Source: Chitinophaga sp. S165 (lineage in GTDB: Bacteria > Bacteroidota > Bacteroidia > Chitinophagales > Chitinophagaceae). Taken from it: 64,000 bases of DNA. The stretch covers positions 402,978-466,977 of the forward strand of contig NZ_QGTG01000006.1 in assembly GCF_003182155.1 (NCBI RefSeq), read 5' to 3'. This document shows, piece by piece, positions 28,452 to 37,447 of the stretch. Position 1 is the stretch's first letter, and every line of letters begins with the position of its first letter. The notes under the pieces were generated by a model, which made no database searches, was not told the origin of the DNA, and worked only from the letters and a program-made list of their open reading frames with translations. A program made the translations under genes and the position numbers.

Positions 28452-28762
28452 GATGATATTTTTTCTTACCCAGCCAATATTGCTTTCTGGGTCATGATTT
28501 CAATTTTTGACTTGCTATGTATCGAACACACAACAAATTTCCGCACCATTTTGCAGATGGGTGCGTGACCTACATCACATTCCATTTTGCTCGTATCCAT
28601 TTACCAGTCATTCCGGATATCTGCAAAAGGGTTACAAAAATTGAAACAGAAAAATAATTATGGGCAGAGCTAAATAATGACATGCATGCTATGGTAGTTT
28701 ACCTGAAATTTATCAGGTACATAGATCATGAGGGACAGGCAAGAAAAATATAAGTGCTGCTT
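28452..28762. other. Intergenic region without a gene
   Basis: 311 bases between the cupin start and the 3' end of the next - strand gene. It should hold the cupin promoter. No conserved reading frame, repeat or clear hairpin was seen; short frames here are on the opposite strand and look like chance. Confidence 0.6.
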
Positions 28763-30091
28763 TTACAGATGGATCACCTTCGACTCCTTTTCCATATCTT
28801 TCCACGTATCACCCCAGAAACTGGTGGCGGTTCTGCGCATGGAAGCATGCACGGACTGGCGGGGATCGGACAGGTCGACCTCCTTCAGGGTTAGCCCTTG
28901 CAGGTACATGGAAACATCGGGCCAGATATTTCCATTTGCCGCCTCTAATTTCTTCATATCGGCTAACAGGGATTTCAGAACGACATTATCATAAGAGTTG
29001 GAACTGGCGGCAGACGACTTTTTCTGGGATCGGAAGGCAGCTTCTCCGTCCTGTAGCATCAGGGAGACATCGGTAAAATAAGCAACCATCTGCGCGCGTT
29101 CATGTTCTTTATAAGAAACGCCAGCCCGCTTACTTTCCGGATAATCCTCATCTATCGTTACCAGACGCTCTGCTTTTGCATCAAGGTCTTTAACCTTCTG
29201 CCCGATATCGTCTTGCGCCGCTTTGGGGTCCATCGGTAAATAGGTGTCGTTAAAGGCGTCTATAATACCTAATAATTGCAATGCGGCTGCATGGAATTCT
29301 TCATACACCTGCTGAATGGCCCGCACAAAAGCGAGGTCTTGGGGCCGCTGACTTTCAGGATATTCTTCCCAGTCAGAACCAATGAAACGGCTCTGATCAG
29401 CATGATGCCCCACCCGTATGCTCTTTTCCGTCCCGATGGCCCTAACGGTTTTATTGGTCAGTTTAAAATATTCCTTTGAGACAGATTCTGTAATGGCCCC
29501 GGTCTGACATCCCATCAGCACAATGCTTCCGTTCCAGTCCTCTGGTTTTGGAACTTTATTTGCGAAATCCGCCAGTGCTGATGGTTTATACCATCCTTGT
29601 CCGCTTACTCCGAAATACCCGGTGCCGTGCCCTTCAAAAATAATGTCCTCACTCGCACCAATAGGGGCCAGACTACCCAGGTTGTTGGGGTTTTCGGCAA
29701 CTTGTGCGCCTGCATTGGCAACAGGCACTTCCCGTAGCTTGTCCATCAGCGGTGCATCATCCTGGGTCAACTTGATCCGCACCCGCTGCACCGGTGCTCC
29801 TGTATCTGCAGTTGATACAGACACAGGTTGTAAACGGAAGGCCGCTTTTTCCTGTACCGGAAATGTTTGCCCCGTATCGGACTTCCGCAGCGTAAACGGC
29901 TGCGATACCTCTGTTAAAGGCGTCTGCTGTGTTGCCCGTTGCGTAGAGGGGAACTTTCTCTGCAAAGGTGCTGTCTGTTCCATCAGGTGGAGATTCGTTA
30001 CTGCGGGGAGCGAAATACCAGCGCCATGACTATTTGCGGCGGGGCTGACAATTGAAGGAATAGGCGTGTTTGCTTTTTGGGTCAGTGGCAT
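28763..30091 (-). CDS. Probable effector with a His/Cys (C80/caspase-like) peptidase domain
   Basis: 442 residues, not confidently assigned. The first 110 residues are low-complexity, rich in Pro, Thr and Gln, with repeated LQRK, TQRA and PVQRV motifs and no signal peptide. Such N-termini are common in Bacteroidota proteins loaded into contractile injection systems. Next comes SEDIIFEGHGTGYFG (H155), then WNGSIVLMGCQTGAITES (C195). A beta-strand/GHG followed by a strand/GC about 40 residues later is the catalytic-dyad layout of clan CD peptidases such as C80 self-processing toxin domains. The C-terminal 200 residues are helical and not recognised. No injection-system gene is near. The peptidase call is inference from motif spacing. 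Confidence 0.6.
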   Translation of the reverse strand: MPLTQKANTPIPSIVSPAANSHGAGISLPAVTNLHLMEQTAPLQRKFPSTQRATQQTPLTEVSQPFTLRKSDTGQTFPVQEKAAFRLQPVSVSTADTGAPVQRVRIKLTQDDAPLMDKLREVPVANAGAQVAENPNNLGSLAPIGASEDIIFEGHGTGYFGVSGQGWYKPSALADFANKVPKPEDWNGSIVLMGCQTGAITESVSKEYFKLTNKTVRAIGTEKSIRVGHHADQSRFIGSDWEEYPESQRPQDLAFVRAIQQVYEEFHAAALQLLGIIDAFNDTYLPMDPKAAQDDIGQKVKDLDAKAERLVTIDEDYPESKRAGVSYKEHERAQMVAYFTDVSLMLQDGEAAFRSQKKSSAASSNSYDNVVLKSLLADMKKLEAANGNIWPDVSMYLQGLTLKEVDLSDPRQSVHASMRRTATSFWGDTWKDMEKESKVIHL

Positions 30092-30487
30092 GGGATAATG
30101 TATGAGTTTACACTACCATAATTTACTGCATTTAATTCAGAAGTTAAAATATAACCCTCTCCTTTTGGGGAGAATAAATATCGCTCCGGGAACCTGTTAT
30201 TTTTATGTATGAAAAGCAACAGCTCCCGTTCTTTAATACATGCTCATAAAAAAAAAAGGATATATCATCACATCAATGGTTGTTCTATGGAATAAAGCCG
30301 GACCGCTATCTGCCGATTGCCACAGGTGACGTGTACGCAGAAAGGCTGCGTGGCAACTTTCTATCTTCATACTGTTCATTGTTCGTTAACCAATTCCGAT
30401 TTATATAACCCTCCATTTAACCTTTCTGTACTCAGGCACTTCTGTAACCATAGAAAAACCTCAAGTTTCACTAATTAATCATTCACT
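30092..30487. other. Divergent intergenic region
   Basis: 396 bases between two divergent genes (the effector candidate and the glycoside hydrolase). It is AT-rich and should hold both promoters. A run of ten A's at 30248-30257 and the hairpin-like CTGCGTG/TACGCAG context near 30333-30353 are the only features seen; no gene. Confidence 0.5.
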
Positions 30488-33454
30488 ATGCAAATTACCT
30501 TCAACGGAGTTACCCCTTCCTTGCCAACTGTGGCTAAATGGGACATGTATGAGGCAATGATAGACCTCGACGCTACCTACACTAATCCATACGACTATGC
30601 CGACATCTCCATTCAGGCCGTTTTCACTTCACCTACCGGCGTTCAACGCACTGTAGACGCTTTCTGGATGGAAGATGCCAGCATTAACGTTCCTTACGAC
30701 AAATGCTTCCATCTGCGCTTTACGCCAGATGAACAGGGCCAGTGGACCTATGTACTCTCAGGCAGCCTGCAGGGCGGTGCAGCAACAACAAGCGGTCCTT
30801 ATTCCTTCACCTGTTCAGGCATTTCTGCAACCGGCAAGGGCTACATCCGTAAGACTAACACCAGCTACCTGCAATGGGACAATGGTACTCAGTACATTCC
30901 TGTGGGTGAAAACCTCGCGTACCCGAATACTGATGTTATTACATTCTATAATCAGGAACTCAGTAAGCTGGAGCCGACAGGCGTCAATTTCATCCGTATA
31001 TGGATGGCCACCTGGGGAGTTGCACTGGAATGGACGAACACAGAGAACGTGAACGGATTCAATAAGCTGAAACAGTATAAACAAAGCGCAGCGAAAGAAC
31101 TGGATTACCTGCTTGCCCGCGGACAAACAAACGGTTATGCCATCATGCTTGCCATTAATTACCACAACCAGTTTGTAGTAGGTGATGAATGGGAGGATAA
31201 CCCTTACAACACCGCGCAAGGTGGTCCCTGTGCTACACCGCTATCATTTTTTTCTGACAGCACCGCAAAAGCGATCTTTAAAAACCGCTTACGTTATCTC
31301 GTTGCAAGATGGGGATATGCAGGCAGTCTGCACAGCTGGGAATTCTTCAACGAAGTAGATAACACCAACTACTACAAAGGTGAAGTCGAGCACGTTCCCT
31401 ATGATAATTCAGCTGTTATCGATCAATGGCATGTTGAAATGGCCGCTTACCTGAAATCAATAGATCCTTATCATCTCGTCACCACATCGTTTGGCAATGA
31501 GATTTACGCAGACGGTACCTGGAGCTGCCCTGACATAGATTTCACACAGGTACACAAATATAAGCAAGACCCACGCATGCCTCGTCTGCTGGCGAACCTC
31601 AATCAACAACGTCTGAATACCTACTCAAAACCTGTATACGATGGCGAGTTTGGTATGATCGTCTACGCTGATCAGGCAGTAAATGTTGACCCCAATGGTA
31701 TCAGTATGCACAATGTAATGTGGGGTACTCTGCTAAGCGGCGCTATGGGCAGCGCTGCACCGTGGTGGGAACATTGGGTAGATGAGCAAAACCTTTATCC
31801 TCATTTCTCACGGCTGGCAGCATTTAAAGATGTGGTCCCCTTCGTGAGCGGCAACTACCAGAAAGCATTTCCCACTTACTCAAACACTGCTCCTGTCGAT
31901 CTGACTATCATTCCTGAAGAGGTATGGCCTGTAGACCCCGATGATCCCGCACCCGTATTTGATTTCACATTAGACAATGAAGGTGAACTGACGCCTGGGT
32001 TAAGCCGTCTGTCTCAATTCATCTGGGGCATCAACGGCAATATGGACCTGCGCAGGCCACCCACCTTCCACGTGAATTATCTCCAGAGCGGTAGCTTCGT
32101 GGTAGTAACAGCGAACGAGATCAGCAACGCTGGTGCCCGTATCAATATCTATGTGGACGACGTACTCGTACTCGATCAGGTAGCGCAGACAAACACATCG
32201 TACCAGGTATCGGTGAGTGCAGGACAACATACCATCAAGGTGGATAACCGCGGAGATGACTGGATACTGATAGCACAATACAAGTTCCTTAATGCGGTAG
32301 GGCCTTACAACCTCTATACCCTTAAGAGTGCTGATAGTACGCAGACAGCTGGCTACATACTAAACAGGCGTTACAACCATCAATATTTCCTCGATAATAA
32401 CAATACGCCGCCACCATCCGTTGCCGCCGGAGCGGTGATCAGCATACCTGGTATGAACGACGGCAGCTATACTGTCAATTTCTACGATTGTGCACCTGCC
32501 GCAGTGACCACCCCGGCGCAGCCTGTCACAACGTTTACAGCTAATGCGGTTAGTGGCATCCTTACGTTCGTGCTGCCGGAGATCTCATGGGATCTTGCAT
32601 TTACTGCTACCCGGGGCAACAGCACGCCTAACGCGCTCACTACAACCGTATCAGTGATCCCTGCACAAGGCTGGGCAGCACCAACAGCTGCTACTTTCAG
32701 CGTTGATAACACCGGCATAACACCAGATGCCTCGCACCTGGGCATGTTCATCTATGGAAGTCTGGCTAATACACAATATCGTAATCCGCCAACCTTCACG
32801 GTCAATTACGCACAGGCCGGGTATTTTGAGATACATACCGCCGCTACCATATCAGCCGGCTTCCCGCAGGTAACAGTGTACATAGATGGTATGCTGGTGC
32901 TTGACCAGCCAGCCTTTATTGATACATCCTATTCAGTTGTCATCACACCGGGTATACACGAGATCAAAGTTGATAATTCCGGAGGAGACTGGATGCAGGT
33001 AGATCATTATGCATTCGTACCATCGCTTACTGCGGATGTTCCGGTACCTACACAGACTGCTGGCGCCAGGACCGTTGTACCTGGCTATCCCTGGGGAAAC
33101 AAGGCACCGGTAAACGCCTTTACACTTGATGCCAATGGCACATTGACACCAGATGCTTTCAACCTTGCCATGTATGTCTATGGCGAACCTGCGCATCCGG
33201 AGGCCTACAATCCTGCCACCATCAATGTTAACCTTCCGCAGAACGGATACTTTAAGCTGACGATAGGAGATACCGTTTCACAAAACGGTGCGCGGGTAAG
33301 CATCTATGTAGATGACGTGCTTGTCACCGATCAGATAGCATTCCCTGATCTATCATATGTAACTACCCTTACTGCGGGTACGCATAACATTAAGATCGAT
33401 AACCGGGGGGGCGACTGGTATCTTACTGGTTCACTCGTCTTCGACGTTTTGTAG
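30488..33454 (+). CDS. Multi-domain glycoside hydrolase with DUF5060 domain and three C-terminal repeats
   Basis: 988 residues. Residues 1-105 match DUF5060, a beta domain that precedes cellulase-type barrels. Residues 110-470 form a GH5-like TIM barrel with the acid/base Glu in HSWEFFNEVDN and the probable nucleophile Glu in VYDGEFGMIV. Three copies of a beta-sandwich repeat of about 110-120 residues follow (near 490-605, 735-845 and 876-988). They share a TLD-x-G-LTP start, a conserved Y-x-D-D/G-x-LV-x-DQ strand and a final IK-VDN-GGDW. These repeats are probably binding modules. The surprise is the N-terminus: the frame is closed by TAA just before ATG 30488 and there is no signal peptide, although the protein looks extracellular. 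The substrate is unknown. The gene is monocistronic, closed by the hairpin at 33561. Confidence 0.8.
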   Translation: MQITFNGVTPSLPTVAKWDMYEAMIDLDATYTNPYDYADISIQAVFTSPTGVQRTVDAFWMEDASINVPYDKCFHLRFTPDEQGQWTYVLSGSLQGGAATTSGPYSFTCSGISATGKGYIRKTNTSYLQWDNGTQYIPVGENLAYPNTDVITFYNQELSKLEPTGVNFIRIWMATWGVALEWTNTENVNGFNKLKQYKQSAAKELDYLLARGQTNGYAIMLAINYHNQFVVGDEWEDNPYNTAQGGPCATPLSFFSDSTAKAIFKNRLRYLVARWGYAGSLHSWEFFNEVDNTNYYKGEVEHVPYDNSAVIDQWHVEMAAYLKSIDPYHLVTTSFGNEIYADGTWSCPDIDFTQVHKYKQDPRMPRLLANLNQQRLNTYSKPVYDGEFGMIVYADQAVNVDPNGISMHNVMWGTLLSGAMGSAAPWWEHWVDEQNLYPHFSRLAAFKDVVPFVSGNYQKAFPTYSNTAPVDLTIIPEEVWPVDPDDPAPVFDFTLDNEGELTPGLSRLSQFIWGINGNMDLRRPPTFHVNYLQSGSFVVVTANEISNAGARINIYVDDVLVLDQVAQTNTSYQVSVSAGQHTIKVDNRGDDWILIAQYKFLNAVGPYNLYTLKSADSTQTAGYILNRRYNHQYFLDNNNTPPPSVAAGAVISIPGMNDGSYTVNFYDCAPAAVTTPAQPVTTFTANAVSGILTFVLPEISWDLAFTATRGNSTPNALTTTVSVIPAQGWAAPTAATFSVDNTGITPDASHLGMFIYGSLANTQYRNPPTFTVNYAQAGYFEIHTAATISAGFPQVTVYIDGMLVLDQPAFIDTSYSVVITPGIHEIKVDNSGGDWMQVDHYAFVPSLTADVPVPTQTAGARTVVPGYPWGNKAPVNAFTLDANGTLTPDAFNLAMYVYGEPAHPEAYNPATINVNLPQNGYFKLTIGDTVSQNGARVSIYVDDVLVTDQIAFPDLSYVTTLTAGTHNIKIDNRGGDWYLTGSLVFDVL

Positions 33455-33560
33455 TAACGATATCAACTGGTACGGAAATGCCTGTTGAACTGAACCTGAG
33501 AAAAGATGTTATAAATGTGTACTTAAATGCAGGTTCAGACGAACCTGCAAGAGCTGGAAA

Positions 33561-33604
33561 AGCGTAAAGGCCGGAAAGTATTTTCTCCGGCCTCTACGCT
33601 TTAT
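33561..33604 (+). terminator. Rho-independent terminator after the multi-domain glycoside hydrolase
   Basis: A 15-base stem (33561-33575 with 33586-33600, one mismatch, core AGGCCGGA/TCCGGCCT) is followed by TTTATT. A second, weaker inverted repeat (CTGAACCTG at 33490, CAGGTTCAG at 33530) lies between it and the stop. The remaining 170 bases up to the YhcG remnant are AT-rich with no gene. Confidence 0.85.
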
Positions 33605-33776
33605 TGCTTGGTATTGAGGCCTTTCAAATTAAATAATCTCTATGATTATAAAGTTATTAGTTGACATATATTTAGTATGAAATATTTCTAGGTATTAACA
33701 ACGAATTAACCTCCCAACGTCAGCATAAAACTATTTTTGAAAATATTTATTTATTCAAATAGTCCGTGAATAGTTT

Positions 33777-34340
33777 ATGGATAAGATATATAAAGAATGG
33801 TTTTCACAAATTAAATATAAAGTTCAGCAGGCACAGTTGCGGGCCTCTAATAACTTCAATACTATTCTGATTGAACTTTACTGGGATTTAGGGAAAGAAA
33901 TCGTGACAAGGCAGTCCGAGTTTAAATGGGGCGATAATTTTCTACAACAACTATCAACGGACTTAAAAGCAACTTTCCCTCAAATAAATGGATTCTCCCG
34001 TAGGAATTTATATACAATACGGCAATGGTACCTGTTCTTTTCCCAACAGTTTGAATTTGTGCCACAGCCTGTGGCACAATTGCCTTGGTCATATCAAAGG
34101 GTATTGATTTCCAAAGTGAAAGATATAGACATAGCCATTATTTATGCAGGTGCCACTCATAAAAATGGTTGGTCGCGTGATACCTTGGAAGCAAATATAA
34201 AAAGTAACTACCATTTAAGGTTGGGAAAGGCTGATCATAATTTTAAAACAACGCTTCCCAAACCTCAATCCGATTTGGCAGTAGAAAGTATAAAAGACCC
34301 ATATCACTTAGAGGAATATGGAGAAGGGCCTGATCGATGA
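33777..34340 (+). pseudogene. YhcG-type (DUF1016) protein lacking its PD-(D/E)XK nuclease domain
   Basis: 187 residues that match the N-terminal DUF1016 domain of YhcG proteins (YKEWFSQIKYKVQQAQLRAS, ELYWDLGKEIVTRQ, GFSRRNLYTIRQWYLFF, LPWSYQRVLISKV). In full-length relatives of about 330-370 residues a C-terminal PD-(D/E)XK nuclease domain starts just after a KDPY motif. Here the frame reaches SIKDPYHLEEYGEGPDR and stops, and I find no nuclease sequence in other frames downstream. It is therefore most likely a truncated remnant, though a stand-alone DNA-binding N-domain is possible. The region is clearly more AT-rich than its neighbours, which suits acquired DNA. Confidence 0.8.
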
Positions 34341-34470
34341 ACACTAGTTGGCATACACGCCGAGCCGGTCATCTTACCATGATTCACAGAAAAGTGATAT
34401 TTTCAAAGATCATAAGCCCCTTTTTACTTAATGCAAATAAAATGGAAGGATCCTCTCTTGCACTTCCGCT

Positions 34471-34851
34471 TTATTGCCTGGTAATAGAACCAAAGCGCCA
34501 TAAAAGTAGTAGTAGAACATTAAGCGCGGTTAGCATACACAAATATAGGATGGGTTTATGATGATAAAGACCCTGGCACATCCGGCTTACGGATGTTAGT
34601 GCGGTTATACATAAGAAGATCAATGACAACTTATCTGCCTTGACAAATCTATATCTGCCGGCAAGATACAGGAGCAACTGACCACTTACAATATGAACAA
34701 TGTACCAGGTAAGAAACTGTTTGCCAGTTAATTGATATGGGAACCAGCTGGCCAGGAATAAGCCGCCATACAAACAGGGTAATAGGAGATAGCCAGCTAT
34801 GGTCAGCAGGTAACCTGCTTTATTTATTGGTGCTGTATTTCTTTGAATCAT
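34471..34851 (-). CDS. Small integral membrane protein, unknown
   Basis: 126 residues with about four hydrophobic segments (AGYLLTIAGYLLLPCLYGGL, YIVHIVSGQLLLYLAG, LSLIFLCITALTSV, ILYLCMLTALNVLLLLLW). No known family recognised. It is encoded 15 bases downstream of the Cys/Gly-tailed protein on the same strand, so the two probably form an operon and may act together at the membrane. Confidence 0.65.
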   Translation of the reverse strand: MIQRNTAPINKAGYLLTIAGYLLLPCLYGGLFLASWFPYQLTGKQFLTWYIVHIVSGQLLLYLAGRYRFVKADKLSLIFLCITALTSVSRMCQGLYHHKPILYLCMLTALNVLLLLLWRFGSITRQ

Positions 34852-34866
34852 AAGTTTGTTTTTGAT

Positions 34867-35595
34867 TTAACTACCACATCCTCCGCATCCGCCTCCACAC
34901 CCGCCACCGCATCCACTGCTGCAACTGCTTCCACCACCACTTCCGCAACTACCACTGTCGTTCTCATTATTTTTTCTTTTCTCTCCGGTTTTATTTACTC
35001 CTGAACCACCTATGACTAATGAGATGACTATTATAAAACCTATGATAACAATAGGAATTACGCCAGACTTTTCATTGCAGGAAGTAAGAAAGATGAGTGT
35101 CAGTAGGAGAGGAAGGAGGGTTATTCTTTTTAAGAACCGGAAGAGAAAGTTATTGGAGGAATGTTTGTCGTCCCAGAATTCAGACGGTGGTTCTGTGTTA
35201 AAAGTATTGCGGTAAAGATCTAGCGTATCTATCCGCCAGTTTTCATGTTTGTCCCTTTCCTGTGGTCCGCCTGCTGAAGGATGGTGATGGATATTGCGGT
35301 TCAACGTTTTTCCGCAAAATTCTTCCCAGTAGCTTTGTGTGTAGATCAGGTGAAGATGCCATACCTCATCGATCACTTTGGAAGGAGATGCTCCCTGTGG
35401 CGAGATGCAACAGAGGAAGATAAACTTCCGGTATTCTTCTATGGCTTTCAATCCAAAATTGTAGTCCCATTTGTTCTCCCGTGCAAGCCTACGCGAAAAC
35501 GGGAGCCGGGAATCAGGTGCATCAAATGGAAAGGATTCGATCCTTTGCCATAGCAATTCCTGTTCTTCCCTCGTAAATGCTGTTGTTTGATTCAT
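34867..35595 (-). CDS. Glycine-rich-domain-like (GRDP/TIGR04222-type) membrane protein with Cys/Gly tail
   Basis: 242 residues. The N-terminal half resembles the GRDP-like domain (EEYRKFIFLCCISPQG, then PSKVIDEVWHLHLIYTQSYW with the conserved W-H-x-H-x-x-Y-T-x-x-Y). Two hydrophobic segments follow (LLPLLLTLIFLTSC and VIPIVIIGFIIVISLVIGG), and then a short linker. The last 30 residues are nearly all Ser, Cys and Gly (repeats of CGGG). This is the architecture of TIGR04222-type proteins, whose function is not established. A Cys-dense tail could bind metal or a redox partner, or be cross-linked. It is the first gene of a likely two-gene operon. The family call rests on the WHLHLIYT motif and the tail. 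Confidence 0.7.
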   Translation of the reverse strand: MNQTTAFTREEQELLWQRIESFPFDAPDSRLPFSRRLARENKWDYNFGLKAIEEYRKFIFLCCISPQGASPSKVIDEVWHLHLIYTQSYWEEFCGKTLNRNIHHHPSAGGPQERDKHENWRIDTLDLYRNTFNTEPPSEFWDDKHSSNNFLFRFLKRITLLPLLLTLIFLTSCNEKSGVIPIVIIGFIIVISLVIGGSGVNKTGEKRKNNENDSGSCGSGGGSSCSSGCGGGCGGGCGGCGS

Positions 35596-35695
35596 AATAG
35601 TTTGTTTTCATGTTAATACAAAACTCGCCTTGTTCGCGGAGATGGACGTATTGGAATTATCGTTTGGAGACTTATTTTCGTATTAAAATCGTATT

Positions 35696-36580
35696 ATGAC
35701 AACAGACGAGCTGGCGCACCTCGAACGGCTAATGAATTACATTGCCCACCATTTTATAAAAAAGAGCAGCTGGGAAGATGTGTCAAAGGCTGAATGGCTT
35801 TACATTTCAGCCGAATTCAATAAGTTAATGCAAAAAGGTAAGCAGCTGGAGGAAGAGACGGCTTTCCTGGGTGACAATTATTTTTATGAGCACCTCATCA
35901 TTAAAAGGCTGAAGGCTGCAAAGGCGGGAAAGGCATTGGCCGGCATTAGCAGCCCCAACTTTGGGAAAATGAATACCATAGCCGGAATACTGGGCTATGA
36001 CAGTTATATGGACTTCCTCAGGAATGCCGCCACAGTTTTTAGTTTCCATGAGCTCAAGATCAATATCCCACTCGGAGTGGTCAACACCGCATTACTGGAC
36101 CACCTTACGGGATGCTGGTATTGCTACAATAGTAATTTGCCACTCACAGGCCCCGGCGCTAAAGAGGAAAGAGTAAGGCGTTCAGCCCTGGAGATCTATC
36201 AGTCAGGAGATGAATACCTCGTCGAACGCAGCGGTAAGGATAATCATATGTATTACGGCAAGATCACCGCCTATGCCGATTACATTTTCATCATCATGAA
36301 CAGCACTACGTTTATCCGTCAGAGGCATTTTATTGGACGTGTGAAAGATGCTACCCGTAAGCTGAAGCAAAAAGATTTCAGTGTGGACCAGATGAATTTT
36401 GTAAGCACGTGCGTTAGTTTCAGTGAAGATCCGGTAGCGCTGAACGAAATATTTGACCGCGTACCTGCAGGCGATTTTGAGAAGCTCTCTGTTGATCTTC
36501 CTTTAAGCAGTCCGGATCTGCCGCCTCATATCCTGGAACAACTTAAGAATAAAGGCCTGCATCAGATCTCTGATTATTGA
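35696..36580 (+). CDS. Unrecognised 294-residue protein
   Basis: No family recognised. The N-terminal 110 residues are helical and contain a RLKAAKAGKALAGISSPNFG stretch and a GYDSYMDFLRNAATV segment, possibly a DNA-interacting helical domain. The remainder is mixed (LTGCWYCYNSNLP, EIYQSGDEYLVERSGKDNHM), which looks like a sensor or lipocalin-like beta domain. No signal peptide or membrane helix. The gene is divergent from the GRDP-like gene, with about 100 bases between them, and is followed by the SUKH-like gene on the same strand. The setting among defence-type genes is suggestive only. Confidence 0.65.
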   Translation: MTTDELAHLERLMNYIAHHFIKKSSWEDVSKAEWLYISAEFNKLMQKGKQLEEETAFLGDNYFYEHLIIKRLKAAKAGKALAGISSPNFGKMNTIAGILGYDSYMDFLRNAATVFSFHELKINIPLGVVNTALLDHLTGCWYCYNSNLPLTGPGAKEERVRRSALEIYQSGDEYLVERSGKDNHMYYGKITAYADYIFIIMNSTTFIRQRHFIGRVKDATRKLKQKDFSVDQMNFVSTCVSFSEDPVALNEIFDRVPAGDFEKLSVDLPLSSPDLPPHILEQLKNKGLHQISDY

Positions 36581-36657
36581 TTGTGCAGCCACAGTTAGCG
36601 CTTTATTTAGTCTGATTAACGTGCCATTTTTTAATTTATAACTCCAAAACAAACATT

Positions 36658-37266
36658 ATGTCTCCAAAGGAATTTAAGAAAAATTGGAATGCTCCGGCCG
36701 AGCCTCTACGTCAGATCTCAGGGAATCGTCTGGCCGCTTTTAATCTTCATGATGATACCAGGATCTTTTTAGCCTTTGCAGGCCTTCCTGCATATGCGGC
36801 ACCTTATTTGTCATTTAGTGAAGATTCTGATGATGAAGTTTATGGAATAAATAATTTAGTCGATATTTTTGAAACGGACGAAACAGATGGGGACCGCAAT
36901 GATCCGGGAAAATATGTTGTTATTGGCTCCTGCCGGGATGGTGATCTTATTGCTATTAAGACAACTGAAGGAGATAAGATCTTCGAATTAGATCACGAAG
37001 ATCATTTCACCCCTGCTTATTTTAATGTTTCCATAGAGGCATTGGCAGATTTCTTAATTATCTATAGAGATTTTGAACATGCTGTGATTGCTGCACACGG
37101 AGAGGAGAAACACCGTAATGGGTATTTTACAGATGAGCAGTTTGAGGAACTTAAAGCTAAGATGAACACTGTTGATCCGGATGCGTTAACTGAAGATGGT
37201 TTCTGGAAAGACCAACTTGAAATAAAATACTCATTACGGAAAGAATATCTTCGTGAACAATCATAG
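36658..37266 (+). CDS. SMI1/KNR4 (SUKH)-like protein, possible immunity protein
   Basis: 202 residues, acidic, no signal peptide. The order FLAFAGLPAYAAPYLSF, then YVVIGSCRDGDLIAIKTTEG and then a FELDHED strand, with a later FLIIYRDFEHAV helix, resembles SUKH-fold proteins, in which G-LP and an I-G-x-x-x-x-G-D strand are hallmarks. SUKH proteins often neutralise polymorphic toxins, but no toxin gene is adjacent. It lies 77 bases after the unknown 294-residue gene. The call is moderate, since the similarity is short. Confidence 0.6.
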   Translation: MSPKEFKKNWNAPAEPLRQISGNRLAAFNLHDDTRIFLAFAGLPAYAAPYLSFSEDSDDEVYGINNLVDIFETDETDGDRNDPGKYVVIGSCRDGDLIAIKTTEGDKIFELDHEDHFTPAYFNVSIEALADFLIIYRDFEHAVIAAHGEEKHRNGYFTDEQFEELKAKMNTVDPDALTEDGFWKDQLEIKYSLRKEYLREQS

Positions 37267-37447
37267 GCGGCATCTATGATCCCGGATCACTTCTTTGGAC
37301 TTACAACAGCTTCTATCATTTTTTATGCCCTGTAGCCGAATGTTTTAGAAACCAATATTATTACTAGTAGGTTAAAATAATATATGGTTAGCTTTCTATA
37401 AAAGGCTTAAAAATTACTTATTTTAGAGAAATCCCAAATCAATATCA

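Noticed and set aside
34337..34561. 74-codon + strand frame after the YhcG remnant, considered as its missing nuclease end
   Set aside because: It has no PD-(D/E)XK motif, overlaps the opposite-strand membrane protein gene, and does not continue the YhcG domain.
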